DNA of 64,000 nt from an uncultured Bilophila sp. (GCA_910585945.1 CAJUHZ010000006.1:14814-78813), one strand, 5' to 3'. Numbered from the stretch's first letter, positions 8,624 to 18,276 are shown. Notes: generated from the letters alone by a model not told the origin. Program-made: numbers and translations.

Positions 8624-9828
8624 ACAAAGTCCGTTTGCTGACGCCCGGCCCCACTCCTCTGCCCGAGCGGGTGCGGCTGGCCCTTGCCGCCGACATGATC
8701 CACCACCGCACGCCGGCCTTCGCCGCCCTGCTGGATGATATCCAGATCGGCCTGAAACATCTTTTCGGCACGGAACAGCCCGTGCTTCCGCTTTCCTGCT
8801 CCGGCACCGGGGCCATGACCGCGGCCGTGCATGGTCTTTTCAGCCCTGGCGACAAGGTGATTGTTGTCGAAGCCGGCAAGTTCGGCCAGCGCTGGTCAGG
8901 CATTGCCCGCACGCGCGGTCTTGTGGCGGAAGCCGTGCAGGTTCCCTGGGGGCAGGCCGTGGATGTGGCGGCGGTGGAGGAGCGCCTTGCCGCGCACCCG
9001 GACGCGCGCGGGGTGCTTGTCCAGCTTTCGGAAACGTCCACGGGCGCGCTCCAGCCGATTGAGGCGCTGGGCCGGCTCATGCGCGGGCGCGACGCCCTGC
9101 TGGTGGTGGACGGCATTTCCGCCGTGGGCATTTCTCCTTGCCCCATGGACGAGTGGGGCGTGGACTGTCTGCTCACCGGCTCGCAGAAGGGGCTTATGCT
9201 TCCGCCCGGTCTGGCCCTGCTTGCCCTGTCCGAGCGCGGGTGGCGGCGGGCCGAGGCCACGGCTCCGTCCTGCTTCTATTTCAACCTGCCGGGCGAGCGG
9301 AAAAATCTGGCCAAGGGGCAGGGGCTGTTCACTTCGCCGGTCAATCTGATCGTGGGCCTGCGTGAAAGCCTGCGCCTGTTTTTCGAGGATGCGGACGGGG
9401 TGATGCGTTATGAAGAGGGGCTGCGCCGCATCTACCGCAAGCAATGGGCGCTGACCTGCATGACGCGCGCCGGGGTGAAGGCGCTCGGGCTTTCGCTTTT
9501 CGCGCCCACGGACTACGCCTGGGGCCTGACAAGCGTTCTCCTGCCCGAGGGCGTGGACGGAGAACGGCTGATCAGGGCGGCAAAAGAGGATTGCGGAGTG
9601 ATTTTTGCCGGCGGACAGGATCATCTCAAGGGACGTCTGGTGCGCTTTGCGCACATGGGCTGGGTGGACTGGGGCGACGTGGCCGCCGGCCTTGCCGCGC
9701 TTGCCCACGGCCTGCGCGCGGCGGGGGGCTATACCTCCGCCCGGGATTATGTGGAAACGGCCCTTGCCGCCTACCGGCAGGCTCTTGACGTTGACCCCGG
9801 ACGCGTTATTCCTGATGTACGAAGCTGA
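8617..9828 (+). CDS. PLP-dependent class V aminotransferase (alanine-glyoxylate/serine-pyruvate type)
   Basis: 403 residues. The N-terminal LLTPGPTPLPERVRLALA and HHRTPAFAALL, the SGTGAMTAAV phosphate-binding turn and the VDGISAVGISPCPMDEWGVD stretch are typical of the alanine-glyoxylate/serine-pyruvate aminotransferase group. The PLP lysine is K191 in GSQKGLMLPPG. Members transfer amino groups between alanine, serine or aspartate and a 2-oxo acid; the sequence does not settle the substrate. The start overlaps the end of the RlmI-like gene, so the two form a translationally coupled pair. Confidence 0.85.
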   Translation: MLNKVRLLTPGPTPLPERVRLALAADMIHHRTPAFAALLDDIQIGLKHLFGTEQPVLPLSCSGTGAMTAAVHGLFSPGDKVIVVEAGKFGQRWSGIARTRGLVAEAVQVPWGQAVDVAAVEERLAAHPDARGVLVQLSETSTGALQPIEALGRLMRGRDALLVVDGISAVGISPCPMDEWGVDCLLTGSQKGLMLPPGLALLALSERGWRRAEATAPSCFYFNLPGERKNLAKGQGLFTSPVNLIVGLRESLRLFFEDADGVMRYEEGLRRIYRKQWALTCMTRAGVKALGLSLFAPTDYAWGLTSVLLPEGVDGERLIRAAKEDCGVIFAGGQDHLKGRLVRFAHMGWVDWGDVAAGLAALAHGLRAAGGYTSARDYVETALAAYRQALDVDPGRVIPDVRS

Positions 9829-9897
9829 GCGCCCGCGTTGGGCCTCCCCATCATTGAACGCGCCTGACGGCGAAAGTCCTGTCCAGCGGAGACGTCC

Positions 9898-10248
9898 ATG
9901 ACCACAGACACTTCCGAATGCCGAGCCTGCTCCGGCCGAAGCGAGCGGAGCGATCACAGCGATCAGGCGGGGCCTGCGAAACACGCCGGCTGCCAATGCG
10001 GCCTGCCGCAGGTCACGTTTTCCACCTTCATCCTTTCCCTTGCCTCTTCGGCCCTGGTGCAGCTCGGTGAGGTTCCAAACCCCGAGACGGGCGAACTGGA
10101 GGAGGATCTGGCCCTGGCCAACCACTCCATCGAGGTGCTGACCATGCTTGCGGAAAAGACGAAAGGCTGTCTCGACAGCGACGAAGCGCGCCTCATGGAA
10201 GAAATTCTGTATGAAGTACGCATGAAATATGTGATGAAAAAAGGATAA
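9898..10248 (+). CDS. DUF1844 family protein
   Basis: 116 residues. Residues 40-115 match the DUF1844 pattern: VTFSTFILSLASSALVQLGEVPNPETGE, then LALANHSIEVLTMLAEKTKGCLDSDE and a C-terminal LYEVRMKYV. The function of the family is not established. The first 35 residues are Cys/Ser/Asp-rich and low complexity (CRAC...CQCG), which could bind metal or simply be an extension. It lies 44 bases before argC on the same strand. Confidence 0.85.
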   Translation: MTTDTSECRACSGRSERSDHSDQAGPAKHAGCQCGLPQVTFSTFILSLASSALVQLGEVPNPETGELEEDLALANHSIEVLTMLAEKTKGCLDSDEARLMEEILYEVRMKYVMKKG

Positions 10249-10292
10249 CCCCTTACCGGCCCGGCATTGTCCGGGCCGTCAAGGACAGCACG

Positions 10293-11378
10293 ATGCACGG
10301 AAACACAGACGCCCCTCTCCGCGTGGGGCTGGTGGGCGTGACGGGATACACGGGCATGGAACTGACCCGGCTGCTGGCCGGGCACCCGGACATGCGCCTG
10401 ACAGTGGCCACGTCGCGGGGCGAGGCGGGCAAGCGCCTTGGCGACATCTACCCCTTTCTGAACAAGGTTCAGGGCGCGGAGGCGCGCCTCATCGAACCGG
10501 ATCCCGACGCCGTGGCCGACGCCTGCGATCTGGCCTTCCTGGCCGTGCCGCACACGGCGGCTACCGAAATGGCCGCGGCCCTGCTGGAGCGCGGGCGCAA
10601 GGTGGTGGATCTTTCGGCCGACTTCCGTCTCAAGGACGCCGCCACCTACGAACGCTGGTACAAGACGGAGCACAAGCGCCCCGATCTCCTGCCCGAGGCC
10701 GTGTACGGCCTGCCCGAACTGTACGGGCCGGCCATTGCCGAAGCCCGTCTCACGGCCAATCCGGGCTGTTACCCCACTTCCGTCATTCTTGGCCTGACCG
10801 CCGCCCTGCGCGCCGGCGTCATCGAAACCGACGGCCTTGTCATCGACTCCAAATCGGGCACGACCGGGGCCGGGCGATCCGCGTCCGTGCCGTCCCTCTT
10901 TTGCGAGGTGCAGGACACCTTCCGGGCCTACGGCGTGGGCAGTCATCGGCACACGCCGGAAATCGAGCAGGAACTGACCTCCCTCGCGCGGGAGCACGAT
11001 CCCGCGGTTCCGGCCCTGACCGTCTCGTTCACCCCGCATCTGACGCCCATGAACCGGGGCATTCTTTCCACCATCTACGCGAAGCTCCGCGCGCCCCTCA
11101 CCCAGGCCAAGGCGCAGGAGATATATGAAGACGCCTGGAAGGAGAGCCGCTGGGTGCGCGTGCTCCCGGCCGGCCGCCTGCCGGAAACGCGCTTTGTGCG
11201 CGGGACCATGTTCTGCGACATGGCCGTGATTGTGGATGAGCGCGTCGGCCGGCTCATCGTCGTTTCCGTCATCGACAACCTGTGCCGCGGCGCTTCCGGC
11301 CAGGCCCTGGCCAACGCCAACCTGATGAGCGGCCTGCCGGTGACGCGCGGGCTTGAACTCTGCCCGCTTGTTCCCTGA
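10293..11378 (+). CDS. argC: N-acetyl-gamma-glutamyl-phosphate reductase ArgC
   Basis: 361 residues. It catalyses the NADPH-dependent third step of arginine biosynthesis, making N-acetylglutamate semialdehyde. The Rossmann motif GLVGVTGYTGMEL opens the protein, and the catalytic cysteine is C159 in NPGCYPTS. SKSGTTGAGR and the HRHTPEIEQEL stretch are further family marks. AAGGA lies 11 bases before the ATG. No other arg gene is in the window. A GGCCCGG/CCGGGCC hairpin at 10258-10277 sits just upstream, between the DUF1844 stop and the start. Confidence 0.95.
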   Translation: MHGNTDAPLRVGLVGVTGYTGMELTRLLAGHPDMRLTVATSRGEAGKRLGDIYPFLNKVQGAEARLIEPDPDAVADACDLAFLAVPHTAATEMAAALLERGRKVVDLSADFRLKDAATYERWYKTEHKRPDLLPEAVYGLPELYGPAIAEARLTANPGCYPTSVILGLTAALRAGVIETDGLVIDSKSGTTGAGRSASVPSLFCEVQDTFRAYGVGSHRHTPEIEQELTSLAREHDPAVPALTVSFTPHLTPMNRGILSTIYAKLRAPLTQAKAQEIYEDAWKESRWVRVLPAGRLPETRFVRGTMFCDMAVIVDERVGRLIVVSVIDNLCRGASGQALANANLMSGLPVTRGLELCPLVP

Positions 11379-11502
11379 TGGCTTCCGCCGGGCCGCCGCC
11401 CGGCAAGAGATGCCTCCTCCCGCGCGGTGCGGGCGGCAGGATTTGCCCACTGTATGCGCTTGTTAAGCATGTGATTTCAGCAAGATAGAAAAACGAATCA
11501 AA

Positions 11503-11520
11503 TTGGAAGGCTTTTTGCAT
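11503..11520 (+). promoter_or_regulatory. Sigma-54 (-24/-12) promoter
   Basis: TTGGAAGGCTTTTTGCA has GG at 11506-11507 and GC at 11518-11519 with exactly 10 bases between, the sigma-54 spacing. The predicted start of transcription is about 11531, giving a leader of about 20 bases. A nearly identical arrangement precedes lpxC at 30402-30419. Confidence 0.65.
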
Positions 11521-11551
11521 AACAAGGGCAAACGCCAAATGTGGAGGCGAC

Positions 11552-12064
11552 ATGAACATTCGTACCGACTACCTTGAGACCTTGCAGCGGCAACAGGAAA
11601 CAGGCAGAAAGAGCATGGAAGTCCCTGCCGGGGCTGATGGTTTCGCAGCGCTGTTTTCACAGGAAATCGGGCAAAACGGCCAAGCCGGCGCGACCGGCGC
11701 GGCGGGTGCGATGGACGCGTCGCGGGCGGCCGGTCATGGCGCAAGCCTTGAGGCGGCCATGCTGGTTTCGGGCATGGGCGATCCCGCCGCGGCGGGGGGC
11801 GACGCTTCCCTCCTGAAGACCATCGCCGGGCAGGCTTCCGGCCTGCTGGAAGCCTGGGATCAGTACGCCGCGTCCCTGTCGGACGGCGGATCGCAGAAAA
11901 ACGCCTGGACGCAGCTTCTCGGCATGGATGATCAGGTCCGCGCCCTGCGCGGGAGCCTTGGCGGACTCGGGGAGAGCAACCCCGCCCTGGAAAACATCGT
12001 CAACGAACTTGAAATCATGGCCGCCACGGAAAAGTTCAAGCTCAACCGCGGCGACTACGCGTAA
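11552..12064 (+). CDS. Unknown protein under a sigma-54 promoter
   Basis: 170 residues, soluble, with no signal peptide or membrane segment. The N-terminal half is Ala/Gly-rich (GATGAAGAMDASRAAGHGA). The C-terminal half looks like an ordered helical domain ending LENIVNELEIMAATEKFKLNRGDYA. I do not recognise the family. The start is secure: TGGAGG lies 6-8 bases upstream. Expression is expected to need sigma-54 and an enhancer-binding activator, which in this group often means motility, envelope or metabolic switching. Confidence 0.75.
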   Translation: MNIRTDYLETLQRQQETGRKSMEVPAGADGFAALFSQEIGQNGQAGATGAAGAMDASRAAGHGASLEAAMLVSGMGDPAAAGGDASLLKTIAGQASGLLEAWDQYAASLSDGGSQKNAWTQLLGMDDQVRALRGSLGGLGESNPALENIVNELEIMAATEKFKLNRGDYA

Positions 12065-12107
12065 CGATCCGTTCCGTATTCCTGCACGGCATCGCCTTCC
12101 TTGCCGT

Positions 12108-12143
12108 CACAGGGCATGGGTTCCGCACGGACTCCATGCCCTG
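12108..12143 (+). terminator. Hairpin after the sigma-54-driven gene
   Basis: An 11-base perfect inverted repeat, ACAGGGCATGG / CCATGCCCTGT, is separated by 14 bases and starts 44 bases past the stop. No strong T-run follows. The rest of the 307-base gap to 12372 holds another inverted repeat (GCATTGAA at 12205-12212, TTCAATGC at 12223-12230); I see no gene in it. Confidence 0.4.
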
Positions 12144-12371
12144 TCCTCATTGACCCCGCCTCGTCTCCCGGTGTACGTTGCGTTCTGTCCTGCCGCAGGA
12201 GCCTGCATTGAAAACCGGATGGTTCAATGCGGCAGGGCGGCAGTCGGAAAATATGGTTTTCTGCCGCCGCGCGCCCGCCACGCGGCGTGCTTCCCTGCGG
12301 ACGGCCTTGTATGGAAGCCTGCGGCTCTCCGTTCCGAAGACGCTGCCCGCGAACGTATCCCGGGGGATCCT

Positions 12372-12929
12372 ATGACTCCAAACGACTATTTCCGCGCCTT
12401 GCTTGAGGTGGCCACCGTGGTCAACTCCAGCCTGGAGCCGGCCGTTGTGCTCCGCAAGATAACCGAGCAGACCGCCAGGGCCATGAACTGCAAGGCGAGC
12501 ACCATCCGCCTGCTGAACCGCACGGGCGATATCCTGCTGGCCAGCGCCGATTACGGCCTTTCCGAAGGCTATCTGCGCAAGGGGCCGGTGGAAGTGGGCA
12601 AAAGCGGACTGGACGCCGACGTGCTGGCCGGCCGGCTCATTCACCTTCGCGACGCCACGAGCGACGGCCGTTTCCAGTATCCGGAAAACGCCAGGGCGGA
12701 AGGGCTGGTTTCCGTTCTTTCCTCTCCGCTTGTGGCCAACAGCAAGGCTATCGGCATTTTGCGCGTGTACTCGGCTGTGGAGCGGGATTTTTCGGATGAC
12801 GAATGCTCGTTCATGCAGGGGGTGGCAAACATTTCGGCCGTGGCCATTGCCAACGCCCGGATGCATGAAGCCCTGCGCAAGAACTACGAACTGCTCACGT
12901 CGTACAACTACCAGGTTTTTGAGGACTAG
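12372..12929 (+). CDS. GAF domain protein
   Basis: 185 residues forming essentially one GAF domain: an N-terminal helix (LLEVATVVNSSLEPAVVLRKITEQTARAMN), a core strand set (KASTIRLLNR...DILLASADYGLS), and the closing GILRVYSAVERDFSDDECSFMQGVANISAVAIANARMHE. No output domain is attached, so it may be a stand-alone small-molecule or redox sensor acting through a partner. The gap gene starts 6 bases after its stop, so the two are probably co-transcribed, suggesting a regulatory tie to central carbon metabolism (inference). The ATG at 12372 is weakly supported by GGGGGAT. Confidence 0.8.
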   Translation: MTPNDYFRALLEVATVVNSSLEPAVVLRKITEQTARAMNCKASTIRLLNRTGDILLASADYGLSEGYLRKGPVEVGKSGLDADVLAGRLIHLRDATSDGRFQYPENARAEGLVSVLSSPLVANSKAIGILRVYSAVERDFSDDECSFMQGVANISAVAIANARMHEALRKNYELLTSYNYQVFED

Positions 12930-12935
12930 CTTCCC

Positions 12936-13952
<1,017 letters not shown>

Positions 13953-13953
13953 C

Positions 13954-14400
13954 ATGCGACGCTTCCGCATTCTGAAAACCCTGCCCGCCCTGCTGATCCT
14001 GTTGCTTTCCGGGGGCGCGCCGGCCGTCGCCGCGCCCGATCCCGGCGTTTCGGCCCCCGGGGCGGCGGCTTCCGGCGTTCCTGGCCGACTGTCGTCCGCC
14101 GACGTATTCGCCAGCATGGACGCCGACCGGAACGGCGTGCTGAACTGGGAGGAATTCCATGCGGCCTTTCCCAACATGCGGCAGGCCGCCTTTGAACGGA
14201 TCGACGCCAATCACGACGCCGCGATCGACAGACAGGAGTGGGAGGCCTTTCGCCTTTCGCACGGCAAGGGCGGCATGGGGGGCCGGATGGGCATGAAGCC
14301 GATGCCGCCCGCATCGCCGGCAAGCCCTGATGCCGCTCCGCCGTCCCAGCCGGAGCGCCCGGCGGCAAGGCCCGGCATTCTCCCTCCGGCGGCCAGATAG
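13954..14400 (+). CDS. Secreted EF-hand protein
   Basis: 148 residues. A signal peptide is clear (MRRFRILKTLPALLILLLSG, then an APAVAA cleavage region), so the protein is exported. Two EF-hand Ca-binding loops follow: DADRNGVLNWEE near residue 55 and DANHDAAIDRQE near residue 87. The C-terminus is Gly/Met then Pro-rich. The function is unknown; proteins of this form usually buffer or sense calcium in the periplasm. It starts one base after gap, so it is co-transcribed with a cytoplasmic enzyme without an obvious functional link. Confidence 0.8.
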   Translation: MRRFRILKTLPALLILLLSGGAPAVAAPDPGVSAPGAAASGVPGRLSSADVFASMDADRNGVLNWEEFHAAFPNMRQAAFERIDANHDAAIDRQEWEAFRLSHGKGGMGGRMGMKPMPPASPASPDAAPPSQPERPAARPGILPPAAR

Positions 14401-14436
14401 CCCCCACGTCAACCTGCCTTTTGCAAAGGATCTTCC

Positions 14437-16227
14437 ATGTCTGACATTGCCGCGTCTTCTCTTGTCGGCAAAGGCGGCGCTGTTGCCCCCTGTGGGGCGG
14501 ACGGCGCCGCTTCGGCCGCTTCCCCGACTCCACTCCGCAACGCCGGCGAGGAAATGCCCCCGGCCGCCGGGCAGGACTTTCTGCGCGCCCGCATCCGGCA
14601 GGACTGCGAAAGGCGCAGTTTCGACGGGCGCGTGCATACCCGCTTTCCCCCGGAACCCAATGGTTACCTGCACATCGGCCACGCCAAGTCCATCTGCATC
14701 AATTTTGGCCTTGCCGATGAATTCGGCGGGCTGTGCAACCTTCGGTTTGACGATACGAATCCGGTTAAGGAAGACACCGAATATGTGGACGCCATCCGCG
14801 AGGACGTGCGCTGGCTTGGCGGCGACTGGGAAGATCGGGAGTTTTACGCCTCGGACTATTTTGATCAGCTCTATGCCTTTGCCGAACAGTTGATCCGTAT
14901 GGGCAAGGCCTATGTGGACAGCCAGAGCGCCGACGAAATCCGCGCCACCCGCGGAACGCTGACCACGCCGGGCACGGAAAGCCCGTGGCGCAACCGCAGC
15001 GTGGAGGAAAACCTTGACCTCTTCCGGCGGATGCGCGCCGGGGAGTTTGCGGACGGGGAGCATGTCCTCCGGGCGAAAATCGACATGGCCTCGCCCAATC
15101 TGGTCATGCGCGATCCCACGCTCTACCGGATTCGTCACGCCGCCCACCATCGCACGGGCGACAAGTGGCGCATTTACCCCATGTACGATTTCACGCATTG
15201 CCTTTCGGACTCGCTGGAGGGGATCACCCATTCGATCTGCACGCTGGAGTTCGTCAACAATCGGGAACTGTACGACTGGGTGCTGGAAACCCTGGGCGTT
15301 TACCACTCGCGGCAGATCGAATTCGCGCGGCTCGGCCTGACGTATACGGTGCTGTCCAAGCGCAAGCTGATCCAGCTGGTGCGGGGCGGGTATGTCAACG
15401 GCTGGGATGACCCGCGGATGCCCACCATTTGCGGGATGCGCCGGCGCGGCTATACCCCTGAGGCCATTCGTGACTTCTGCGCGCGCATCGGCGTGGCCCG
15501 GGCGGAAAACCTGGTGGAATACAGCCTGCTTGAATTCTGCGTGCGCGAACATCTGAACGCTGTCGCGCCCCGGCTCATGGCCGTGCTTGATCCCGTGCGC
15601 GTGGTCATCGAAACCTACCCCGAGGATCAGGTGGAGTGGTTCGACATGCCCTACAGCGCGGACGGAAGCATCCCCGGATCGCGCCGCGTGCCCTTCAGCC
15701 GGGAACTGTACATTGAGCGGGACGATTTTCGGGAAGACCCGCCGAAGAAATTCCACAGGCTCGCGCCCGGCGCGGAAGTGCGCCTGCGCTACGCCTATTA
15801 CATCACCTGCCGTGAAGTCGTCAGGGATGCCGACGGCCGCATCACGGAACTGCGCTGCACGCACGATCCGGACAGCCGCGGCGGTTCCTCCCCGGACGGC
15901 CGCAAGGTGAAGGGGACGATCCACTGGGTTTCCGCGTCTCATGCCGTGCCGGCCGAAACGCGCCTGTACGATCACCTGTTCACCTCGCCCACGCCGGGCG
16001 CGACGCCCGAAGGCGTGGAATTCACCGACTTCATCAATCCCGACTCCCTGCGCGTCGTCACCGCGCATGTGGAGCCGGCCCTTGCCGAAATGCCGGCCGG
16101 AAGCCGCGTGCAGTTCGAGCGCCTGGGGTATTTCTGCGTTGATCCCGATTCGCGGCCCGGCGCGCCGGTGTTCAACCGCACCGTGACGCTCAAGGATTCC
16201 TGGGCGAGGATCGAACGGAACAGTTAG
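14437..16227 (+). CDS. glnS: Glutaminyl-tRNA synthetase
   Basis: 596 residues. It charges tRNA-Gln with glutamine. The class I HIGH motif is in PPEPNGYLHIGHAKSICINF and the KMSKS equivalent is VLSKRKL. The GlnRS marks FDDTNPVKEDTEYVD and TRGTLTTPGTESPWRNR are present, followed by the two beta-barrel anticodon domains. An N-terminal extension of about 45 residues (Ala/Gly-rich) precedes the catalytic core. AAGGA lies 8 bases before the ATG. The gene ends directly at a MITE-like element that begins at its stop codon. Confidence 0.96.
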   Translation: MSDIAASSLVGKGGAVAPCGADGAASAASPTPLRNAGEEMPPAAGQDFLRARIRQDCERRSFDGRVHTRFPPEPNGYLHIGHAKSICINFGLADEFGGLCNLRFDDTNPVKEDTEYVDAIREDVRWLGGDWEDREFYASDYFDQLYAFAEQLIRMGKAYVDSQSADEIRATRGTLTTPGTESPWRNRSVEENLDLFRRMRAGEFADGEHVLRAKIDMASPNLVMRDPTLYRIRHAAHHRTGDKWRIYPMYDFTHCLSDSLEGITHSICTLEFVNNRELYDWVLETLGVYHSRQIEFARLGLTYTVLSKRKLIQLVRGGYVNGWDDPRMPTICGMRRRGYTPEAIRDFCARIGVARAENLVEYSLLEFCVREHLNAVAPRLMAVLDPVRVVIETYPEDQVEWFDMPYSADGSIPGSRRVPFSRELYIERDDFREDPPKKFHRLAPGAEVRLRYAYYITCREVVRDADGRITELRCTHDPDSRGGSSPDGRKVKGTIHWVSASHAVPAETRLYDHLFTSPTPGATPEGVEFTDFINPDSLRVVTAHVEPALAEMPAGSRVQFERLGYFCVDPDSRPGAPVFNRTVTLKDSWARIERNS

Positions 16228-16364
16228 GCGTGTTCACACTGCGACTTTTGCCCTCTGCCTGCGTCAAAAAGGCTTTTTATTCTGGTCAAGTAGCATAAGA
16301 GTACATTCCCTTCATAAAAAGCCTTTTTCCCTGGCGGAGACATTTCTCGTAGTGTGAACACGCC
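16227..16364. mobile_element. MITE-like element (family B), copy 1
   Basis: 138 bases bounded by a perfect 14-base terminal inverted repeat, GGCGTGTTCACACT and AGTGTGAACACGCC. The interior has a further near-palindrome built on CAAAAAGGCTTTTT / AAAAAGCCTTTTT. A second copy of the same length class and about the same sequence lies at 50987-51127 and a deleted copy at 60018-60077. There is no coding capacity, so it would need a transposase in trans. Its left end overlaps the last bases of glnS. Confidence 0.75.
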
Positions 16365-16509
16365 CTGGTGAACGAACAGCGGCATGTCCCGAACAGAACG
16401 CGGATTCAATCGGGATATGCCGCCCGCTGTTCCAGCGCATTGTCTTCACAGGTGAAGAATCCATTCATTTGGAGAATCGTCTTATTGCACAACTTAAGGA
16501 AATCCGAAT

Positions 16510-17253
16510 ATGGAATGGAATGCTTCATTGTATGACGACAAGCATCGTTTTGTCGCTGAATATGGTAAAGATTTACTGGAATGTATCCCACATGATCCGG
16601 AACAGGCAATATTGGATCTTGGATGTGGAACAGGAATTCTGACAGCCCGCTTGTTTAACCTGGGAAACAGAGTTGTAGGCATTGATAGTTCGCACAGCAT
16701 GATAGAAAAGGCGAAAGATCAATTTCCTGAAATAGAATTCAGGGTATGCAATGCGTTGAATTTGCCTTTTGAGCAGGAATTTGATGTGGTCTTTTCCAAT
16801 GCTGTTTTCCATTGGATAGATGATCATGATTTATTGATAAAAAATATCTCCAATTCATTAAAGAGTTCTGGATTTCTGGTGTGCGAGTTTGGCGCTCATG
16901 GCAATATCAAAACCATTGAAACTGCTTTTTCCGAAACATGCAATAAGTTTGGGTATAATTACAAGAGTAAATTCCATTTTTCCACAGTTGATGATTTTGC
17001 AAACCTACTTGAAAAAAACAAGTTCAAGATAGAAAAGATTTATGACTATGATAGACCAACAGTATTAGGTGATGGAGAATACGGATTGGTAAACTGGATG
17101 AAGCAGTTTTTTTCTTTTGAACTTGCAAACATGTTAATGGACATGCAAAATGCCATATTTGAGAATGTGGAAAAAACTTGCAGAGATACAATCTGGAATG
17201 GGAAAGAATGGGTAGCGGATTATCGAAGGTTAAGAGCAATTGCACATAAATGA
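16510..17253 (+). CDS. AT-rich class I SAM-dependent methyltransferase
   Basis: 247 residues. Motif I is AILDLGCGTGILTARLFNLG; motif II (VVGIDSSHSMIEKAKDQFP) and motif IV (FDVVFSNAVFHWIDD) follow, as in the UbiE/Tam-like small-molecule methyltransferases (the HWI segment recalls trans-aconitate methyltransferase). AAGGA lies 10 bases before the ATG. The gene is markedly AT-rich beside its GC-rich neighbours and sits between a MITE-like element and a tRNA gene, so recent transfer is likely. The substrate cannot be told. Confidence 0.8.
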   Translation: MEWNASLYDDKHRFVAEYGKDLLECIPHDPEQAILDLGCGTGILTARLFNLGNRVVGIDSSHSMIEKAKDQFPEIEFRVCNALNLPFEQEFDVVFSNAVFHWIDDHDLLIKNISNSLKSSGFLVCEFGAHGNIKTIETAFSETCNKFGYNYKSKFHFSTVDDFANLLEKNKFKIEKIYDYDRPTVLGDGEYGLVNWMKQFFSFELANMLMDMQNAIFENVEKTCRDTIWNGKEWVADYRRLRAIAHK

Positions 17254-17294
17254 GATATGCTATTCAATACGTCAGCGTGTCAGGAAATGGCAGG

Positions 17295-17359
17295 CCTGCA
17301 TAGCTGATCAACAAGCGCCATTTCAATTCGACGTGGCGCTTGTTGATCAGCTATGCAGG
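17295..17359. repeat. Perfect 26-base inverted repeat with 13-base spacer
   Basis: The left arm 17295-17320 (CCTGCATAGCTGATCAACAA..) and right arm 17334-17359 are exact reverse complements over 26 bases. No T-run follows on either strand close enough to make it a standard terminator. It lies between the AT-rich methyltransferase and tRNA-Gly. Confidence 0.85.
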
Positions 17360-17496
17360 TTTAATTCGATATTGAACAGGGAAAATTCCTGATCGATGGA
17401 GTAACTGCTAAGATAGTAACCATTTGCCGCTTATGGCATGGAAAGACAAAAGTGGGCGGCCGTGGGAGCGGCTTCTCCACATCAGGCATATGCCCG

Positions 17497-17530
17497 AAAA
17501 GAAAAGGACTCGCAGTCACGCCACGAGTCC
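17497..17530 (-). terminator. Terminator of tRNA-Gly
   Basis: On the minus strand GGACTCG / CGAGTCC forms a 7-base stem followed by TTTTCTTTT, 10 bases downstream of the tRNA 3' end. Confidence 0.7.
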
Positions 17531-17540
17531 TTGAAATTTC

Positions 17541-17615
17541 TGGAGCGGGAAACGGGATTTGAACCCGCAACCTTCAGCTTGGGAAGCTGACACTCTACCG
17601 TTGAGTTATTCCCGC
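17541..17615 (-). tRNA. tRNA-Gly (anticodon CCC)
   Basis: The minus strand folds as a cloverleaf: acceptor GCGGGAA / TTCCCGC, D arm with CTCAACGGTAGAG, anticodon stem TCAGC / GCTGA with loop TTCCCAA (anticodon CCC), T arm GCGGG-TTCAAAT-CCCGT. The 3' CCA is encoded. It decodes GGG glycine codons. Confidence 0.93.
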
Positions 17616-17645
17616 ATACATGAACTACTGCCGAAGCAGGAAGAA

Positions 17646-17674
17646 ACCATACGCGGTATCCCGGCGCTCGTCAA
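17646..17674 (-). promoter_or_regulatory. Sigma-70 promoter of tRNA-Gly
   Basis: On the minus strand TTGACG and TATGGT are separated by 17 bases, and the predicted start is about 25 bases upstream of the mature tRNA. Confidence 0.65.
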
Positions 17675-17727
17675 GCTGTCCTGGATTTTTTCACCGGGCA
17701 ATCGCATGAAGTCAAGGATAAAAATAG

Positions 17728-17756
17728 TTGACAGATATTTACACTGTAAATATTTT
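17728..17756 (+). promoter_or_regulatory. Promoter and operator of brnTA
   Basis: TTGACA at 17728-17733 and TATTTT at 17751-17756 are 17 bases apart. A perfect palindrome, ATATTTACACTGTAAATAT (17735-17753), fills the spacer. Such a placement fits autorepression by the BrnA ribbon-helix-helix antitoxin, as known for this family; the binding itself is inferred. Confidence 0.65.
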
Positions 17757-17777
17757 ATACATATAGAAGGACGTTCT

Positions 17778-18059
17778 ATGAAATTCATCTGGGATGGCAA
17801 GAAAGCCGCTATGAACAAGCAGAAGCATGGCGTTGCCTTTGAAGAGGCGCAAACAGTTTTTGACGATTGCGACGCATTGAGAATTTTTGACCCTGATCAT
17901 TCGGAAGATGAAGACAGATTTTTACTTCTTGGGTTGAGTTCTGTCCTCCGTCTGTTGGTTGTTTGCCATTGCTACCGTGAAAATGACGAACAAATCAGGA
18001 TTATTTCCGCCAGAAAGGCCACAAAAAAGGAATCCGCCACTTACGAAAGGAGAAAGTAG
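17778..18059 (+). CDS. brnT: BrnT family toxin
   Basis: 93 residues, the usual size. The family pattern is FIWDGKKAAMNKQKHGVAFEEAQTVF, then DPDHSEDEDRFLLLG, LLVVCHCYR, and RIISARKATKKESATYERR. BrnT is a RelE-like ribonuclease that cuts RNA and stops translation. AGAAGGA lies about 7 bases upstream of the ATG at 17778; a longer in-frame extension upstream overlaps the tRNA and is not credible. The antitoxin gene follows 2 bases after the stop. Confidence 0.9.
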   Translation: MKFIWDGKKAAMNKQKHGVAFEEAQTVFDDCDALRIFDPDHSEDEDRFLLLGLSSVLRLLVVCHCYRENDEQIRIISARKATKKESATYERRK

Positions 18060-18061
18060 CC

Positions 18062-18274
18062 ATGCGGGAGGAATACGATTTTTCGGAAGGCATTAAAAAT
18101 CCTTATGTCAGATCACAAAAAACAACTGTCACCATCCGACTGGACAAGGCGACAGTGGATTATTTCAAAAGTTTGTCCGAAGAAGTAAGTATACCCTATC
18201 AGACACTGATAAACGCATATTTGGCCGATTGCGCGGCAAGGCAAAGAAAGCCAGTTCTGACGTGGGGAGAATGA
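18062..18274 (+). CDS. brnA: BrnA family antitoxin
   Basis: 70 residues. The ribbon-helix-helix core KTTVTIRLDKATVDYFKSLSEE and the C-terminal YQTLINAYLADCA are typical of BrnA/CopG antitoxins, which bind BrnT and repress the operon. The toxin-first order is normal for this type II system. AAAGGAG lies at the end of brnT. Confidence 0.9.
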   Translation: MREEYDFSEGIKNPYVRSQKTTVTIRLDKATVDYFKSLSEEVSIPYQTLINAYLADCAARQRKPVLTWGE

Positions 18275-18276
18275 CA

